Below are positions 50,673 through 59,459 of a stretch of 64,000 bases of DNA, one piece after another (within the stretch, counting starts at the first letter, position 1; every line of letters begins with the position of its first letter). This stretch comes from Hyphomicrobium sp. 99. Lineage in GTDB: Bacteria > Pseudomonadota > Alphaproteobacteria > Rhizobiales > Hyphomicrobiaceae. The notes under the pieces are model-generated. The model had not been told where the DNA came from and ran no database searches. It saw nothing but the letters and a program-made list of their open reading frames with translations. The translations under genes were made by a program, and so were the position numbers. Location of the stretch: positions 1,240,001-1,304,000 of the forward strand of contig NZ_KQ031382.1 of NCBI RefSeq assembly GCF_000384335.2. The letters are read 5' to 3'.

Positions 50673-51368
50673 TTAGCCTTTCGCACGCAGATTGAGCTGG
50701 TTTGCGATCATCGCGGCGCGCGTTCTGTTCGGCAATCGCAGCTTTTGCAATACTGCGGTTACGTGCCGTTTTACGGTATTCAACGAACAGGAAAGCTCAT
50801 CGGCGATTTCGGCGTTGCTCTTGCCGGCGCCGAGCAGCATTAGAACTTCCCGCTGCCTCGGACTGAGAGATTCAACATCCGGCGGCAGAATCGGCGCGAC
50901 AGGCGCTTCTCCAAAACCCGGGCCGAACTGTTGGAAAAGTGCGCGCGCGATGGTGTCCTGGATAAGACCGGGATTGAGCGCGACCGGAGCTTTCGGAGCT
51001 TTCGATACCGTCTCGGTCTCTTTGGCTTCGGGAATCCACGCCGCGATATCTACGTGCATGAGAACCGCTCCGCTGGCGGCATCCGAACTCACAGGAACAC
51101 CGATGACGACAACCCACTGCTTCTGCTTGGGACGCGAAGGCACGACAAATGAGACGAGGCTACGCTTGCGCTTCAGAAGCGCTTGTATCTCAGCGCGGTT
51201 ATCATCATCGCAGTGATCGAAATACGAGTCACCGACAGGATATTGCGCGAGAGCAATTTTCTGGTTGCCATCTGCCGGTCCGGCTTTGGCGCTCACGTCC
51301 ATGATGACGCCTCGGCTGTCGACGAGCACGACATAGACTGGCGGTTCACGCGAGGGAGAGGATTTCAT
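50673..51368 (-). CDS. LuxR-type transcriptional regulator with an N-terminal PAS-like sensor
   Basis: The 231-residue product has an N-terminal sensory domain (about 10-115) that looks PAS-like (VYVVLVDSRGVIMDVSAK, SFVVPSRPKQKQWVVVIGVPV). A linker follows, then a C-terminal LuxR helix-turn-helix: SLSPRQREVLMLLGAGKSNAEIADELSCSLNTVKRHVTAVLQKLRLPNRTRAA. This builds a GerE-family DNA-binding domain. It lacks a receiver aspartate, so it senses a ligand or its own redox state rather than a kinase. Its target could be the neighbouring genes. The ATG at 51368 is used. Confidence 0.85.
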   Translation of the reverse strand: MKSSPSREPPVYVVLVDSRGVIMDVSAKAGPADGNQKIALAQYPVGDSYFDHCDDDNRAEIQALLKRKRSLVSFVVPSRPKQKQWVVVIGVPVSSDAASGAVLMHVDIAAWIPEAKETETVSKAPKAPVALNPGLIQDTIARALFQQFGPGFGEAPVAPILPPDVESLSPRQREVLMLLGAGKSNAEIADELSCSLNTVKRHVTAVLQKLRLPNRTRAAMIANQLNLRAKG

Positions 51369-51591
51369 CGCAGTCCTGCAGCAGTGACATGGAAATGGCC
51401 CGGCGCTGACTAGCGAATAGGAATCATTCTGCCCCCGGCCAACGGGCAGTGATTAGCGAGCGCCGCTCACGAAGGCTAGCGGCGCATTGTTGCAACCGCG
51501 CCCTGAACACCGCTTTCTTATTTTCTGATTTCCACCTTAAATTGCAGCGGGGTGCACGACGTGGTGCTAGTCCGTAGCGCCAGCGCTCCGC

Positions 51592-53271
51592 TCACGCCGC
51601 GGTGGTCGAGCCGTTCGCCCGTGCGGCGAAATAATCAGAGATTTCTGCCGCGGATTTCGGAGGGCTAAAATAATAACCTTGGATCTCCCCACATCCCTCG
51701 GCCTTCACGATTTCATACTGCTCTTGCGTTTCGACTCCTTCCGCCGTCGTGTGCATCCCAAGCGTCGTTGCCAGCTTGACGATGGTCGCAAGAACCAATC
51801 GGGCTTCGAGGCTCGTCGTCAAATCGTTGATAAAAGAGCGGTCGATCTTCAAGCGGTCGAATGGACAGCTTCGAAGACAGCTTAATGACGAATAGCCCGT
51901 TCCGAAATCATCCATCGCCGTCTCGATGCCGAGTTCACGAAATTGGCCGAGCAACGAATTGGCCTTTGTGAAATCTGCCATGATCGTCGTCTCAGTGATT
52001 TCAAGTTGCAACCGATTGGGGGCAAGACCCGTTTCGGACAGCGCTGCGCTGAGACGATCCTTGACGTAAGGAGATTCGAACTGGGCGCGAGATAGGTTCA
52101 CGGATATTTTTACATGTTCGGGCCAATTGGCCGCGTCGTGGCACGCACGCCGAAGAACCCAGTCTCCAATCGGAGCAATGATTCCGATCTCCTCCGCAAT
52201 GGGGATGAATTCCGACGGCGACACGTTTCCGCGCGTGTGATGACGCCAGCGGATCAGCGCCTCAAGTCCAGTCACTTCATTTGTAGCAAGCCGCACAATC
52301 GGCTGATAATGAACGTCGAAACTATGATCCGCGAGGGCTCTTCGCAGGTCTTGCTCGATCTCTTGCCTCTCTTGGAGGCGCCGGTCCATTTCCGGCTCGA
52401 AGAATTGATAATTCCCGCGCCCAGTCGATTTTGTTCGGTAAAGAGCCACATCCGCCCGTCGAAAGAGTTCCAATGCGGAGGTCGTGTCGGGCTGCCAGCA
52501 GGCGACACCGATGCTCGCGCCAACGCGGATGTCATGGCCGCCAACCGTCATCGGCGCATTCAGAAAATCCGAAATACGCCGCGCAACGATTCCCGCCGCC
52601 ACCGGTTGTGTGCCTTTGCTCAGCAACACGGCGAACTCGTCATCGCCAAGCCGCGCGACGACGTCGGCTTCTTTCACGCTATGACGCAATCGCCCCGCGA
52701 CCGTCTTCAGCAGGTAATCGCCGATATTGTGGCCGAAGGTATCGTTGACGCATTTGAAATTGTCGAGATCGATGAACAGCAGCGCCACTTCATCGCTGCG
52801 AGATTGCGCTGCTTCGATGTGCCTGATGAGAAGCGTCCGGCTGGCAAGGCCGGTCAAGCAATCGCGCTCCATCGAATATCTGGGCCGAAAATCGCTCAGC
52901 TGATCCTTCATGACATCGGAGCCAGCCGTCACCTTCGTTCGACTGCGAATGCCGATTATGAGATACGACGCGATCAACAGCTCTCCCGTGTTCGCGAGGG
53001 CGAAGGCTAGTGCGGCGCCAGTCGATCCACTCAGCGTGCCGCTGATCGACATGGCGGCGACTGCGCCGAGCATAAGTGTGAACAGTCGCAGCTTGACGCC
53101 GGATAAGAAAATCAATGCAGTTATCAGGATGCCGTTCGCAGGTAGGATCGCGATGAAATTGTCAGCCGACAGCTGGATGGCGAGAAAGATCGATAATCCC
53201 AAGCCCCCGGCAATGCCAGCAGCCCCCAACGCTGCACTCAAAGGATGAGGTTCGTCGGGCTGCGCGTCCAT
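51592..53271 (-). CDS. Membrane GGDEF-EAL protein, probable c-di-GMP phosphodiesterase
   Basis: The 559-residue protein has an N-terminal membrane region with about four helices, a diguanylate-cyclase domain and a C-terminal EAL domain. The cyclase motif reads GDDEF (second Gly replaced by Asp), and the I-site position has Lys instead of Arg, so cyclase activity is doubtful. The EAL domain keeps its catalytic set: EALIRW, NLSRAQF, EITET, DDFGTGYSS, KIDRSF and EGVE. It should hydrolyse c-di-GMP. The preferred start is the ATG at 53271, preceded by GAGGGGGAG; an upstream ATG at 53295 lacks an SD. Confidence 0.9.
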   Translation of the reverse strand: MDAQPDEPHPLSAALGAAGIAGGLGLSIFLAIQLSADNFIAILPANGILITALIFLSGVKLRLFTLMLGAVAAMSISGTLSGSTGAALAFALANTGELLIASYLIIGIRSRTKVTAGSDVMKDQLSDFRPRYSMERDCLTGLASRTLLIRHIEAAQSRSDEVALLFIDLDNFKCVNDTFGHNIGDYLLKTVAGRLRHSVKEADVVARLGDDEFAVLLSKGTQPVAAGIVARRISDFLNAPMTVGGHDIRVGASIGVACWQPDTTSALELFRRADVALYRTKSTGRGNYQFFEPEMDRRLQERQEIEQDLRRALADHSFDVHYQPIVRLATNEVTGLEALIRWRHHTRGNVSPSEFIPIAEEIGIIAPIGDWVLRRACHDAANWPEHVKISVNLSRAQFESPYVKDRLSAALSETGLAPNRLQLEITETTIMADFTKANSLLGQFRELGIETAMDDFGTGYSSLSCLRSCPFDRLKIDRSFINDLTTSLEARLVLATIVKLATTLGMHTTAEGVETQEQYEIVKAEGCGEIQGYYFSPPKSAAEISDYFAARANGSTTAA

Positions 53272-53332
53272 AAACTCCCCCTCTTTTTCGGCCATTGGGA
53301 AAGCGAAATAGTCCGAAAGAGTTATATTTAAA

Positions 53333-54886
53333 TTAATTCGTGTTAGTTAATTGCTGCGACCGGCGAATGAGTGCCTCGGAGGGTGCGAGCTGCGCGCCGC
53401 TTCTCAGCCGCTTCTCATGTGAGTGCGCGGGCGTGATCAGGAACGCGAGTGCGACGGACGCAATCGTCATCATCGTCGTGGTGCGAAGTGGATAATCAAC
53501 GAGAGAATGGCCAAGCAGCAGCAACACAGTCGCGGAAGCTGCACGAGCAAGTCCGATATCGATGCCGCGCAGTTGAGAAGAAGAAATATCTTTCCACACC
53601 AAAGCGGTGCGCTTCACGATCCAAACGATAAACAGAACCATTGCAACAAGGCCGAATATTCCTGTCTCCAGCCAAACCTCGAGAAAGTCGTTGTGAGCGT
53701 GATTGGCATAAGTGAGGCCGAGATCCGACGTGGTCTCAAACAGCTGGTAAACGGGAACGAAGGATCCGAGGCCGGAACCGAACGGCATATAGGCATAAGC
53801 GGCGGAGGCTGTTTTGCGCGCGAAGGCGATGCGAGCATCGGTGTAGGGGTCTGCTCCGAACCGATCGAAAATGCGGTAGATAGCGAGCGGCGCTAATAGG
53901 AAAATAATTCCCGCCACCGATCCCACAACCAATTGACCGAAGCCGCGGTTCGAAGTCTTGATCCGCCGATCAGTCACACCAATCGCGATGGCAGCGGCCA
54001 GCGCCAAGTCCGTTAGAACGAGGCCGGCCCGAGATCGTGCCATCATTTGCGCCGCCGTCAGCATGAGAAGTGCCGTCAGCCAAATCATCAAAGGGAGAAC
54101 GACATTGGACTCGAGTCTGCGCCGGGGCGCTTTCTGTCCCGCCACTCCGATCGCATCGACGAGATGTGCAGCGACGAAGAGCGTGGTCACATAGAGAAGC
54201 GCTGCGAAATGATTTCTGTTCGCAAAGAAGCCAACAGCCTCGGCTTTATTGGTGATGTCGTAAAAGCGCAGCGAACTGTTCGGCCCTTCCGCGAGCTGCA
54301 GCAGACCGAGTACGACGCTTCCCACTCCCATCGCGATAACAACGTAGCTGAGGCGTTCGCGATGGCGGTAGCCGAGCGCCAAAGTTCCGAGAAAGACAGC
54401 CACGGGAGGAAGCAACGCCAGGCCACTTAGCCAAGTCGCGGATGGAGTCATCGTCAGTGGCAACGGCGGAAGAGGGCGATCGATCAGGGAATACGTTTCC
54501 GAAATCAACCCGCGTCCTGGTAACCGGCTCCACAGCTCCGGCGGAAGCGGAACAAGCTGGAGCACCGGAACAAGTGCCAACGCAGCGACGAAAATAAGCG
54601 GCCATCTGAAATGCCGAAAAGAACCGGCAATAGCGATCTCACGGAGCGCCGCTATAAGAAGGATGATGGAGAGAAATTGCAGGATTACATCGCCGGGAAA
54701 GCCATTCCTCGTCGCCCCGCCCAGAACCATAGACGCCGCCAAGACGCCGCCCGTTAGGTACAGAAGTCCATTCTTCGGAGCCAACTCGGGCAACCGTCGG
54801 CGCTGAATGATGTCGCTTATCAGTAGCAGCGCTTTCCTAGCCGAGGCCGCAACGGGTGACGCCATCGAGCATTGATGCCCGATCAT
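53333..54886 (-). CDS. O-antigen ligase / Wzy-type polymerase
   Basis: The 517-residue product is an integral membrane protein with about eleven hydrophobic helices and the O-antigen ligase signature region (FFANRNHFAALLYVTT and HAHNDFLEVWLETGIFGLV). It joins or polymerises polysaccharide repeat units on the periplasmic side. Its ATG at 54886 overlaps the stop of the upstream exported protein gene (ATGA), so the two are translationally coupled. The wide upstream reading frame is not coding-like. It sits at one end of the exopolysaccharide locus. Confidence 0.85.
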   Translation of the reverse strand: MIGHQCSMASPVAASARKALLLISDIIQRRRLPELAPKNGLLYLTGGVLAASMVLGGATRNGFPGDVILQFLSIILLIAALREIAIAGSFRHFRWPLIFVAALALVPVLQLVPLPPELWSRLPGRGLISETYSLIDRPLPPLPLTMTPSATWLSGLALLPPVAVFLGTLALGYRHRERLSYVVIAMGVGSVVLGLLQLAEGPNSSLRFYDITNKAEAVGFFANRNHFAALLYVTTLFVAAHLVDAIGVAGQKAPRRRLESNVVLPLMIWLTALLMLTAAQMMARSRAGLVLTDLALAAAIAIGVTDRRIKTSNRGFGQLVVGSVAGIIFLLAPLAIYRIFDRFGADPYTDARIAFARKTASAAYAYMPFGSGLGSFVPVYQLFETTSDLGLTYANHAHNDFLEVWLETGIFGLVAMVLFIVWIVKRTALVWKDISSSQLRGIDIGLARAASATVLLLLGHSLVDYPLRTTTMMTIASVALAFLITPAHSHEKRLRSGAQLAPSEALIRRSQQLTNTN

Positions 54887-55356
54887 GGACTCGTTGGATT
54901 TCCGCCTCCGCTCAGGCCCACGGCCGCAGCAGAAACGCCGCCGATCGCCACCGCACCCAAAAGGTACGGAAGGAGGTTTGGCTGCGTCGCGTCGAATGCT
55001 GTCGTTTGCGTTGCCGCGGACCAATCCTGAATGAGCGCGGTATCCGTTTCCTGGAGACCGCCGCTGCTGCTGGCGGCTGTCGAAGGGCCGCCGCACGGGG
55101 AATTGATCGGCACGCTGAATACCATGCCCGCCCCGAGGAATACGGTGCAGCCGTTTGAAAACGTCACTTTCACCGAGCTGCCGATCTTCGGCACGATCAC
55201 GTCCCCCGCACCAAAATTCGCGGAACCCTTGAGTGTCTCGTAGCCATCTCCACGGCTGGCGAGGGCTTCCCCCTTAAGCACTGTCACGCTCGCTGCTTCC
55301 GCGGACGAAAATCCGGCTAGAAGCCAAGCGGCGGCTATGACCACGCGCGTTCGCAT
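54883..55356 (-). CDS. Small exported protein with C-terminal membrane segment, EPS-associated
   Basis: The 157-residue product has a signal peptide (MRTRVVIAAAWLLAGFSSAEAA). A beta-rich mature domain (VTVLKGEALASRGDGYETLKGSANFGAGDVIVPKIGSSVKVTF) looks like a FecR/SpoIID-type or heme-binding-like beta domain. A C-terminal hydrophobic helix (LLPYLLGAVAIGGVSAAAVGLS) follows. Two cysteines are present, in the beta-domain half (NGCTVF and SPCGG). It is coupled to the polymerase gene by ATGA. Similar small proteins accompany some exopolysaccharide loci; the role is unknown. Confidence 0.7.
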   Translation of the reverse strand: MRTRVVIAAAWLLAGFSSAEAASVTVLKGEALASRGDGYETLKGSANFGAGDVIVPKIGSSVKVTFSNGCTVFLGAGMVFSVPINSPCGGPSTAASSSGGLQETDTALIQDWSAATQTTAFDATQPNLLPYLLGAVAIGGVSAAAVGLSGGGNPTSP

Positions 55357-55381
55357 TGATGGGCCTCCTATACCACGATGA

Positions 55382-55396
55382 CACTATAGTGCTATA
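55382..55396. promoter_or_regulatory. Symmetric site in the divergent EPS promoter region
   Basis: CACTATAGTG (55382-55391) is a perfect 10-bp palindrome, overlapped by the arms TATAG and CTATA (55385-55396). It lies 25 bp upstream of the small exported protein gene. A possible -35 TTGACT lies at 55495-55500 with a poor -10 17 bases on. The palindrome could be an operator for a shared EPS regulator. Confidence 0.35.
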
Positions 55397-55571
55397 TCTG
55401 GGGACTCGGGGTTTGGAAAGACAGCGGGCCCCGTAGAAGGCAGGAAAAAGTGTATAGATGTAGGTTTGACACACACGTAACGAGCTTCGGCAGCTTGACT
55501 CACGATTGAAAAATTCAGATAGCAATAGGTATGCTACTTTAGGACTAGATAACGGTGATTGGGGGCGGCCT

Positions 55572-56342
55572 TTGATCGATATCCATTGCCACATTTTGCC
55601 GGGGATCGATGATGGCGCGCCCAGCATCGAGACTTCGCTCGAAATGGCCGCTGCGCTGATCGAAGACGGAGTGGAGGCGGTCATCTGTACGCCGCATATC
55701 CTGCCGGGCCTCTATCACAACAACGGACCGCAAATTCGCGAAGCGACCGAAAAATTGAGATATGCGCTCGCGAGATCTGAATTGAACTTGCAGCTGTTCA
55801 GTGGTTCCGACGCCCATATCTCCGTAGACTTCGTCGAAAAGCTCAGGACAAAGGAAATCCTGACGCTGGCCGATAGCCACTATGTGCTGGTTGAGCTGCC
55901 GATGCACGTACGCGCAGAGCCTCTGAATAAATTTTTCTTCGAGCTGATCGTTGCCGGCTACGTACCGATTCTCTCTCATCCAGAACGCCTTGCCTGGATC
56001 GAGCCGCAATTCGGATTGATTCAGCGTCTCGCTCACACGGGCGTTTGGCTTCAGATCACCTCCGGGTCGCTGCTCGGAAAATTTGGCCGGTCCGCGAAAT
56101 ATTGGGCTGAACGTCTGCTGGACGAAGGACTTGTCCACCTCCTCGCAACCGATGCGCACGATACCAAGCGCCGGGCCCCCGATTTAAAGAGAGGGTGGGA
56201 TGCGGCCGCATCGCGCGTCGGCGAATATGAAGCAAATAGCCTCGTTCTCACGCGTCCGCGAGGCATTCTCACAAACACGCCGCCGTCAAACCTTCCTCTG
56301 TCATTGGCACAGAAAACGAATGCTGTATTCAAAAGCGCCTGA
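55572..56342 (+). CDS. CpsB/CapC-type PHP tyrosine phosphatase
   Basis: This manganese-dependent phosphatase dephosphorylates the BY-kinase partner of the exopolysaccharide machine. The 256-residue product begins IDIHCHILPGIDDGA, with metal-binding histidines, and has AVICTPHILPGLYHNN, SGSDAHIS and LLATDAHD. These are the PHP ligands. The frame is open from TTG 55506, but the TTG at 55572 places the family start correctly. Its end overlaps the next gene by 23 bp. It partners the Wzc-like kinase encoded two genes on. Confidence 0.88.
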   Translation: MIDIHCHILPGIDDGAPSIETSLEMAAALIEDGVEAVICTPHILPGLYHNNGPQIREATEKLRYALARSELNLQLFSGSDAHISVDFVEKLRTKEILTLADSHYVLVELPMHVRAEPLNKFFFELIVAGYVPILSHPERLAWIEPQFGLIQRLAHTGVWLQITSGSLLGKFGRSAKYWAERLLDEGLVHLLATDAHDTKRRAPDLKRGWDAAASRVGEYEANSLVLTRPRGILTNTPPSNLPLSLAQKTNAVFKSA

Positions 56343-57132
56343 TCATTCCGTCCCAGTGAACGGGCGGGCGGGTCGCACACCCGTCGTGCCATGCCTCGTG
56401 CTCGCGCTGATGGCTGGGGGATGTGGAGCCTCGTTGAGTGAAGGCTCGCATCTCACCAGCGCATCTTCCCCGATTAATAAAACCGGCGCGCCAATAGCGT
56501 CGCCTTCGCATTCAATTGCGCTCGGCGAAACGGAATCCCGCCAAGCTGCGGAACTGATGTCGGCGTCGAATCCCGGAAACGCCGGATACAAAATTGGCCC
56601 GATGGACGTCGTCGAGGTTTCAGTTTTCCAAGTTCCCGAGCTTTCCAAGACCATTCAGGTTGCCGCGAACGGCACGATCAATCTTCCGCTCACCGGAGAA
56701 GTTCATGCCGCTGGCAAGACGCCGCGCGACGTCGAACGTGATCTGACAGAGCGTCTCGGTCGAGACTACCTTCAGTCACCGCAGGTGAATGTCTACATCA
56801 AAGAATACAACAGCCAGCGTGTAACCGTTGATGGTTCGGTGAAGAAACCCGGAGTATATCCGCTGCGCGGGCCGGCAACGCTTCTGCAAGTCATCGCGAC
56901 CGCCGACGGCTTCACCGATACTGCCGACGCCTCCGTCGCCATCTTCCGCAATGTAAACGGCGAGAGATCTGCCGCAAAATTTGATGTCGGAGATATTCGA
57001 TCGGGAAAAGCCAAGGACCCGCCGATCGTCGAAGGCGATGTGGTCGTCGTCAGTAACTCGGCGATGAAGGAATCCTATCAGGCGTTGCTGAAAGTGCTCC
57101 CGGTCACAAACTTCTTCGTTCCGTTTTTGTAG
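56320..57132 (+). CDS. Polysaccharide export outer-membrane lipoprotein (Wza-like)
   Basis: The 270-residue product has a lipoprotein signal with LVLALMAGGCG (lipobox), a Poly_export domain (YKIGPMDVVEVSVFQVPELSKTIQVAANGTINLPLTGEVHAAG) and an SLBB domain (VTVDGSVKKPGVYPLRGPATLLQVIATADG). It should form or gate the outer-membrane channel for the polysaccharide. The start is uncertain: ATG 56320 overlaps cpsB and is used here, while GTG 56356 would start just before the signal core. It is followed at 45 bp by the tyrosine kinase gene, as in wza-wzb-wzc. Confidence 0.88.
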   Translation: MLYSKAPDHSVPVNGRAGRTPVVPCLVLALMAGGCGASLSEGSHLTSASSPINKTGAPIASPSHSIALGETESRQAAELMSASNPGNAGYKIGPMDVVEVSVFQVPELSKTIQVAANGTINLPLTGEVHAAGKTPRDVERDLTERLGRDYLQSPQVNVYIKEYNSQRVTVDGSVKKPGVYPLRGPATLLQVIATADGFTDTADASVAIFRNVNGERSAAKFDVGDIRSGKAKDPPIVEGDVVVVSNSAMKESYQALLKVLPVTNFFVPFL

Positions 57133-57176
57133 GCGGCGCGCTTGCCGTATTTTCGATCCCCTTAGATGACGGCTCC

Positions 57177-59459
57177 ATGACTTCTCCAAGAGACGCAAAC
57201 AGCACGCCTCTAACATATGCGGACATCCGAGCCCTTGAGCCGAATGATCCATACGAGATGTACGGAGGCCGCGGGCTCGATCAGCCGCTGGAAAAAGGCG
57301 CCGACTTTGCTCGAAAGATGCAAGCGGCGCTAAGGATTTTGCTGAAACGCAAGGGGTTGATCTTTGCCGTTACCGTCGCGGCATTTTCCTTAGGCACCGT
57401 CCGAACTTTGATGATGACGCCGCTCTACACGTCCAAGATACGGCTTCAAATTGACCGCAGCGTCGCGAAAATTGTCGAAGGCGGCAACATCACGCCCGTC
57501 GAAGGAACCGACGCCGAATTTCTGCGGACCCAATATGAGCTTCTGCTTAGTAGAAGCCTGGCCGAGAGAGTGGCGCAACTTGCGAGATTAGCAGACGACC
57601 AAGATTTCTTTCGGCCTCGCTCATTCTCTTTTCTCGCGACAATCAGGAGTATCTTGCGGCCCGCCCAATCCGGTGCCCCGCAGAGCCAGAGAGAACTCGT
57701 CTCAAACGCCGCTGCCATCGTAGAGCAGAACATTTCGGTGCGCCCGATACCGGGATCTCGTCTTGTCGATATTTCATATTCCGATCCCAATCCGGCTCGC
57801 AGCCAAAAAATTTCCGCAGCATATGCAAACGCATTTATTGCCTCCAACCTCGATAAGCGCTTCGAGGCGAACGCCTACGCAAAGGCATTTCTTGAAGACC
57901 AAATCAAACAACTGAAATTGCGTCTGGAGCAGTCAGAGAAGGCGATGCTCGCCTTTGCCGAGAAGGAGCAAATCGTTTCAATCGGCGCAAGTTCGTCGAT
58001 GGTCGAAACGGATCTCGCGAATTCCAGTGCGGCCCTCGGCAACATTGCGCGCGAGCGGATAAAGAACGAGCAGCTTTGGAGACAGGTCGAGAAATCTGAC
58101 GCGCTGAACTTTCCGCAGTTTCTATCGAGCAACGCCATCGACGGCTTGCGCGCTAAACGCAACGATCTCGTGACCGAGTACCAGGAGAAGCTGCAGACGT
58201 TCAAGCCGAGCTACCCTGTCATGGTTCAAATCAAAAACAAGATAGGGGAAGTGGATCGGCAACTCGCGGCGGAGGTTAGAACGATCCGTGCCTCGCTGAA
58301 GAATGCTTATGAGTCTTCGCTCAGTCAGGAAAATGAAATCACGGCACGGGTCGCAACGCTGCGCACCGACGTTCTCGATTTTCAGAAGCGCTCGATCGAG
58401 TACAACATTTTAAAGCGAGAGGTCGATACCAATAGGGATCTCTACAACGGGCTTCTGCAAAGATATAAGGAAGTCGATGTTGCGGGTGGTGTTGGAAGCA
58501 ACAACGTCTTCGTGGTCGATGCGGCAAGCCTGCCGAGTTCGCCATCTTCTCCGCAGCTTATGAAGTCCGTGCTGCTCGCTCTGTTTTTGGGCTTTGGGAT
58601 AAGTATCGCGCTCGCCTACGTCATTGAAAATTTCGACGATGTCATAGATTCCGTTGAAGAGGCCGAGCGTGTCGGCGGGCTCGTAACGCTCGGTGTCATT
58701 CCCCTTGTGAATTCGCGCGTTGACGTGAAGGAGGCTCTTCTCGATGCCAGGTCTCCGCTGGCGGAAGCCTATCGCTCTCTCTGCACGTCATTACAATTTA
58801 CGACACCGCGAGGTATGCCAAAAACGCTCTTCGTGACGAGCGCTGGTGCGCAAGAGGGGAAGTCGATCAGCTCGATCGCGATCACCCAACACTTCGCGCG
58901 CTTGGGACTGAACGTTCTGCTCGTCGATGCCGACATGCGAAACCCCTCGCTCCACAAATATCTCGAAGCGGATAACTCTGTCGGACTAAGTTCGTGTCTG
59001 GCCGGCGCGTGCACGCCACCGGATGCAATTCAGAAGACCGCCACCCCACATTTGGCCTTTCTCTCTTCCGGTCCTCTGCCACCGAACGCCGCGGATCTTC
59101 TCGCTAGCCCCCATTTCATGTCGCTACTATCGGGAAGCCTCGAAGTTTTTGATCTCGTCATCATTGATGGGCCGCCGGTGCTCGGCTTAGCGGATGCTCT
59201 GCTGCTGTCGAATGCCGCCGAGGCGACGATTTTCGTAATGGGTAGCGGATTGGCGAGGGGTGGGGCAGTCCGAAGCGCGCTCAAGCGTCTCGAAATATCG
59301 AAGGGGCCGCTGATCGGCGGCGTCATCACCAAGTTGGACGCAAAGACGGCGGGCTACGGTTATGGATACAGCTACGGTTATGGCGCCGACGCGTTCTCAT
59401 ATGGCACCTCGGTGGCGAGCGTCCGCAGTACGGCGCACACAATCCTCGGACCATCATGA
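57177..59459 (+). CDS. Wzc-like polysaccharide co-polymerase and bacterial tyrosine kinase
   Basis: The 760-residue product combines a Wzz-like chain-length domain with a BY-kinase. The first membrane helix is at about residues 60-80 and the second near 460-480. The periplasmic part carries coiled coil (EDQIKQLKLRLEQSEKAMLAFAEKEQI). The cytoplasmic kinase domain (about 545 on) has Walker A AGAQEGKS (Lys near 562), Walker A' LLVDADMRNPS and Walker B LVIIDGPPVL. The C-terminal tail holds a tyrosine cluster (GYGYGYSYGYGADAFSYG), the autophosphorylation site. It ends inside the start of the J-domain gene (ATGA). Confidence 0.93.
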   Translation: MTSPRDANSTPLTYADIRALEPNDPYEMYGGRGLDQPLEKGADFARKMQAALRILLKRKGLIFAVTVAAFSLGTVRTLMMTPLYTSKIRLQIDRSVAKIVEGGNITPVEGTDAEFLRTQYELLLSRSLAERVAQLARLADDQDFFRPRSFSFLATIRSILRPAQSGAPQSQRELVSNAAAIVEQNISVRPIPGSRLVDISYSDPNPARSQKISAAYANAFIASNLDKRFEANAYAKAFLEDQIKQLKLRLEQSEKAMLAFAEKEQIVSIGASSSMVETDLANSSAALGNIARERIKNEQLWRQVEKSDALNFPQFLSSNAIDGLRAKRNDLVTEYQEKLQTFKPSYPVMVQIKNKIGEVDRQLAAEVRTIRASLKNAYESSLSQENEITARVATLRTDVLDFQKRSIEYNILKREVDTNRDLYNGLLQRYKEVDVAGGVGSNNVFVVDAASLPSSPSSPQLMKSVLLALFLGFGISIALAYVIENFDDVIDSVEEAERVGGLVTLGVIPLVNSRVDVKEALLDARSPLAEAYRSLCTSLQFTTPRGMPKTLFVTSAGAQEGKSISSIAITQHFARLGLNVLLVDADMRNPSLHKYLEADNSVGLSSCLAGACTPPDAIQKTATPHLAFLSSGPLPPNAADLLASPHFMSLLSGSLEVFDLVIIDGPPVLGLADALLLSNAAEATIFVMGSGLARGGAVRSALKRLEISKGPLIGGVITKLDAKTAGYGYGYSYGYGADAFSYGTSVASVRSTAHTILGPS

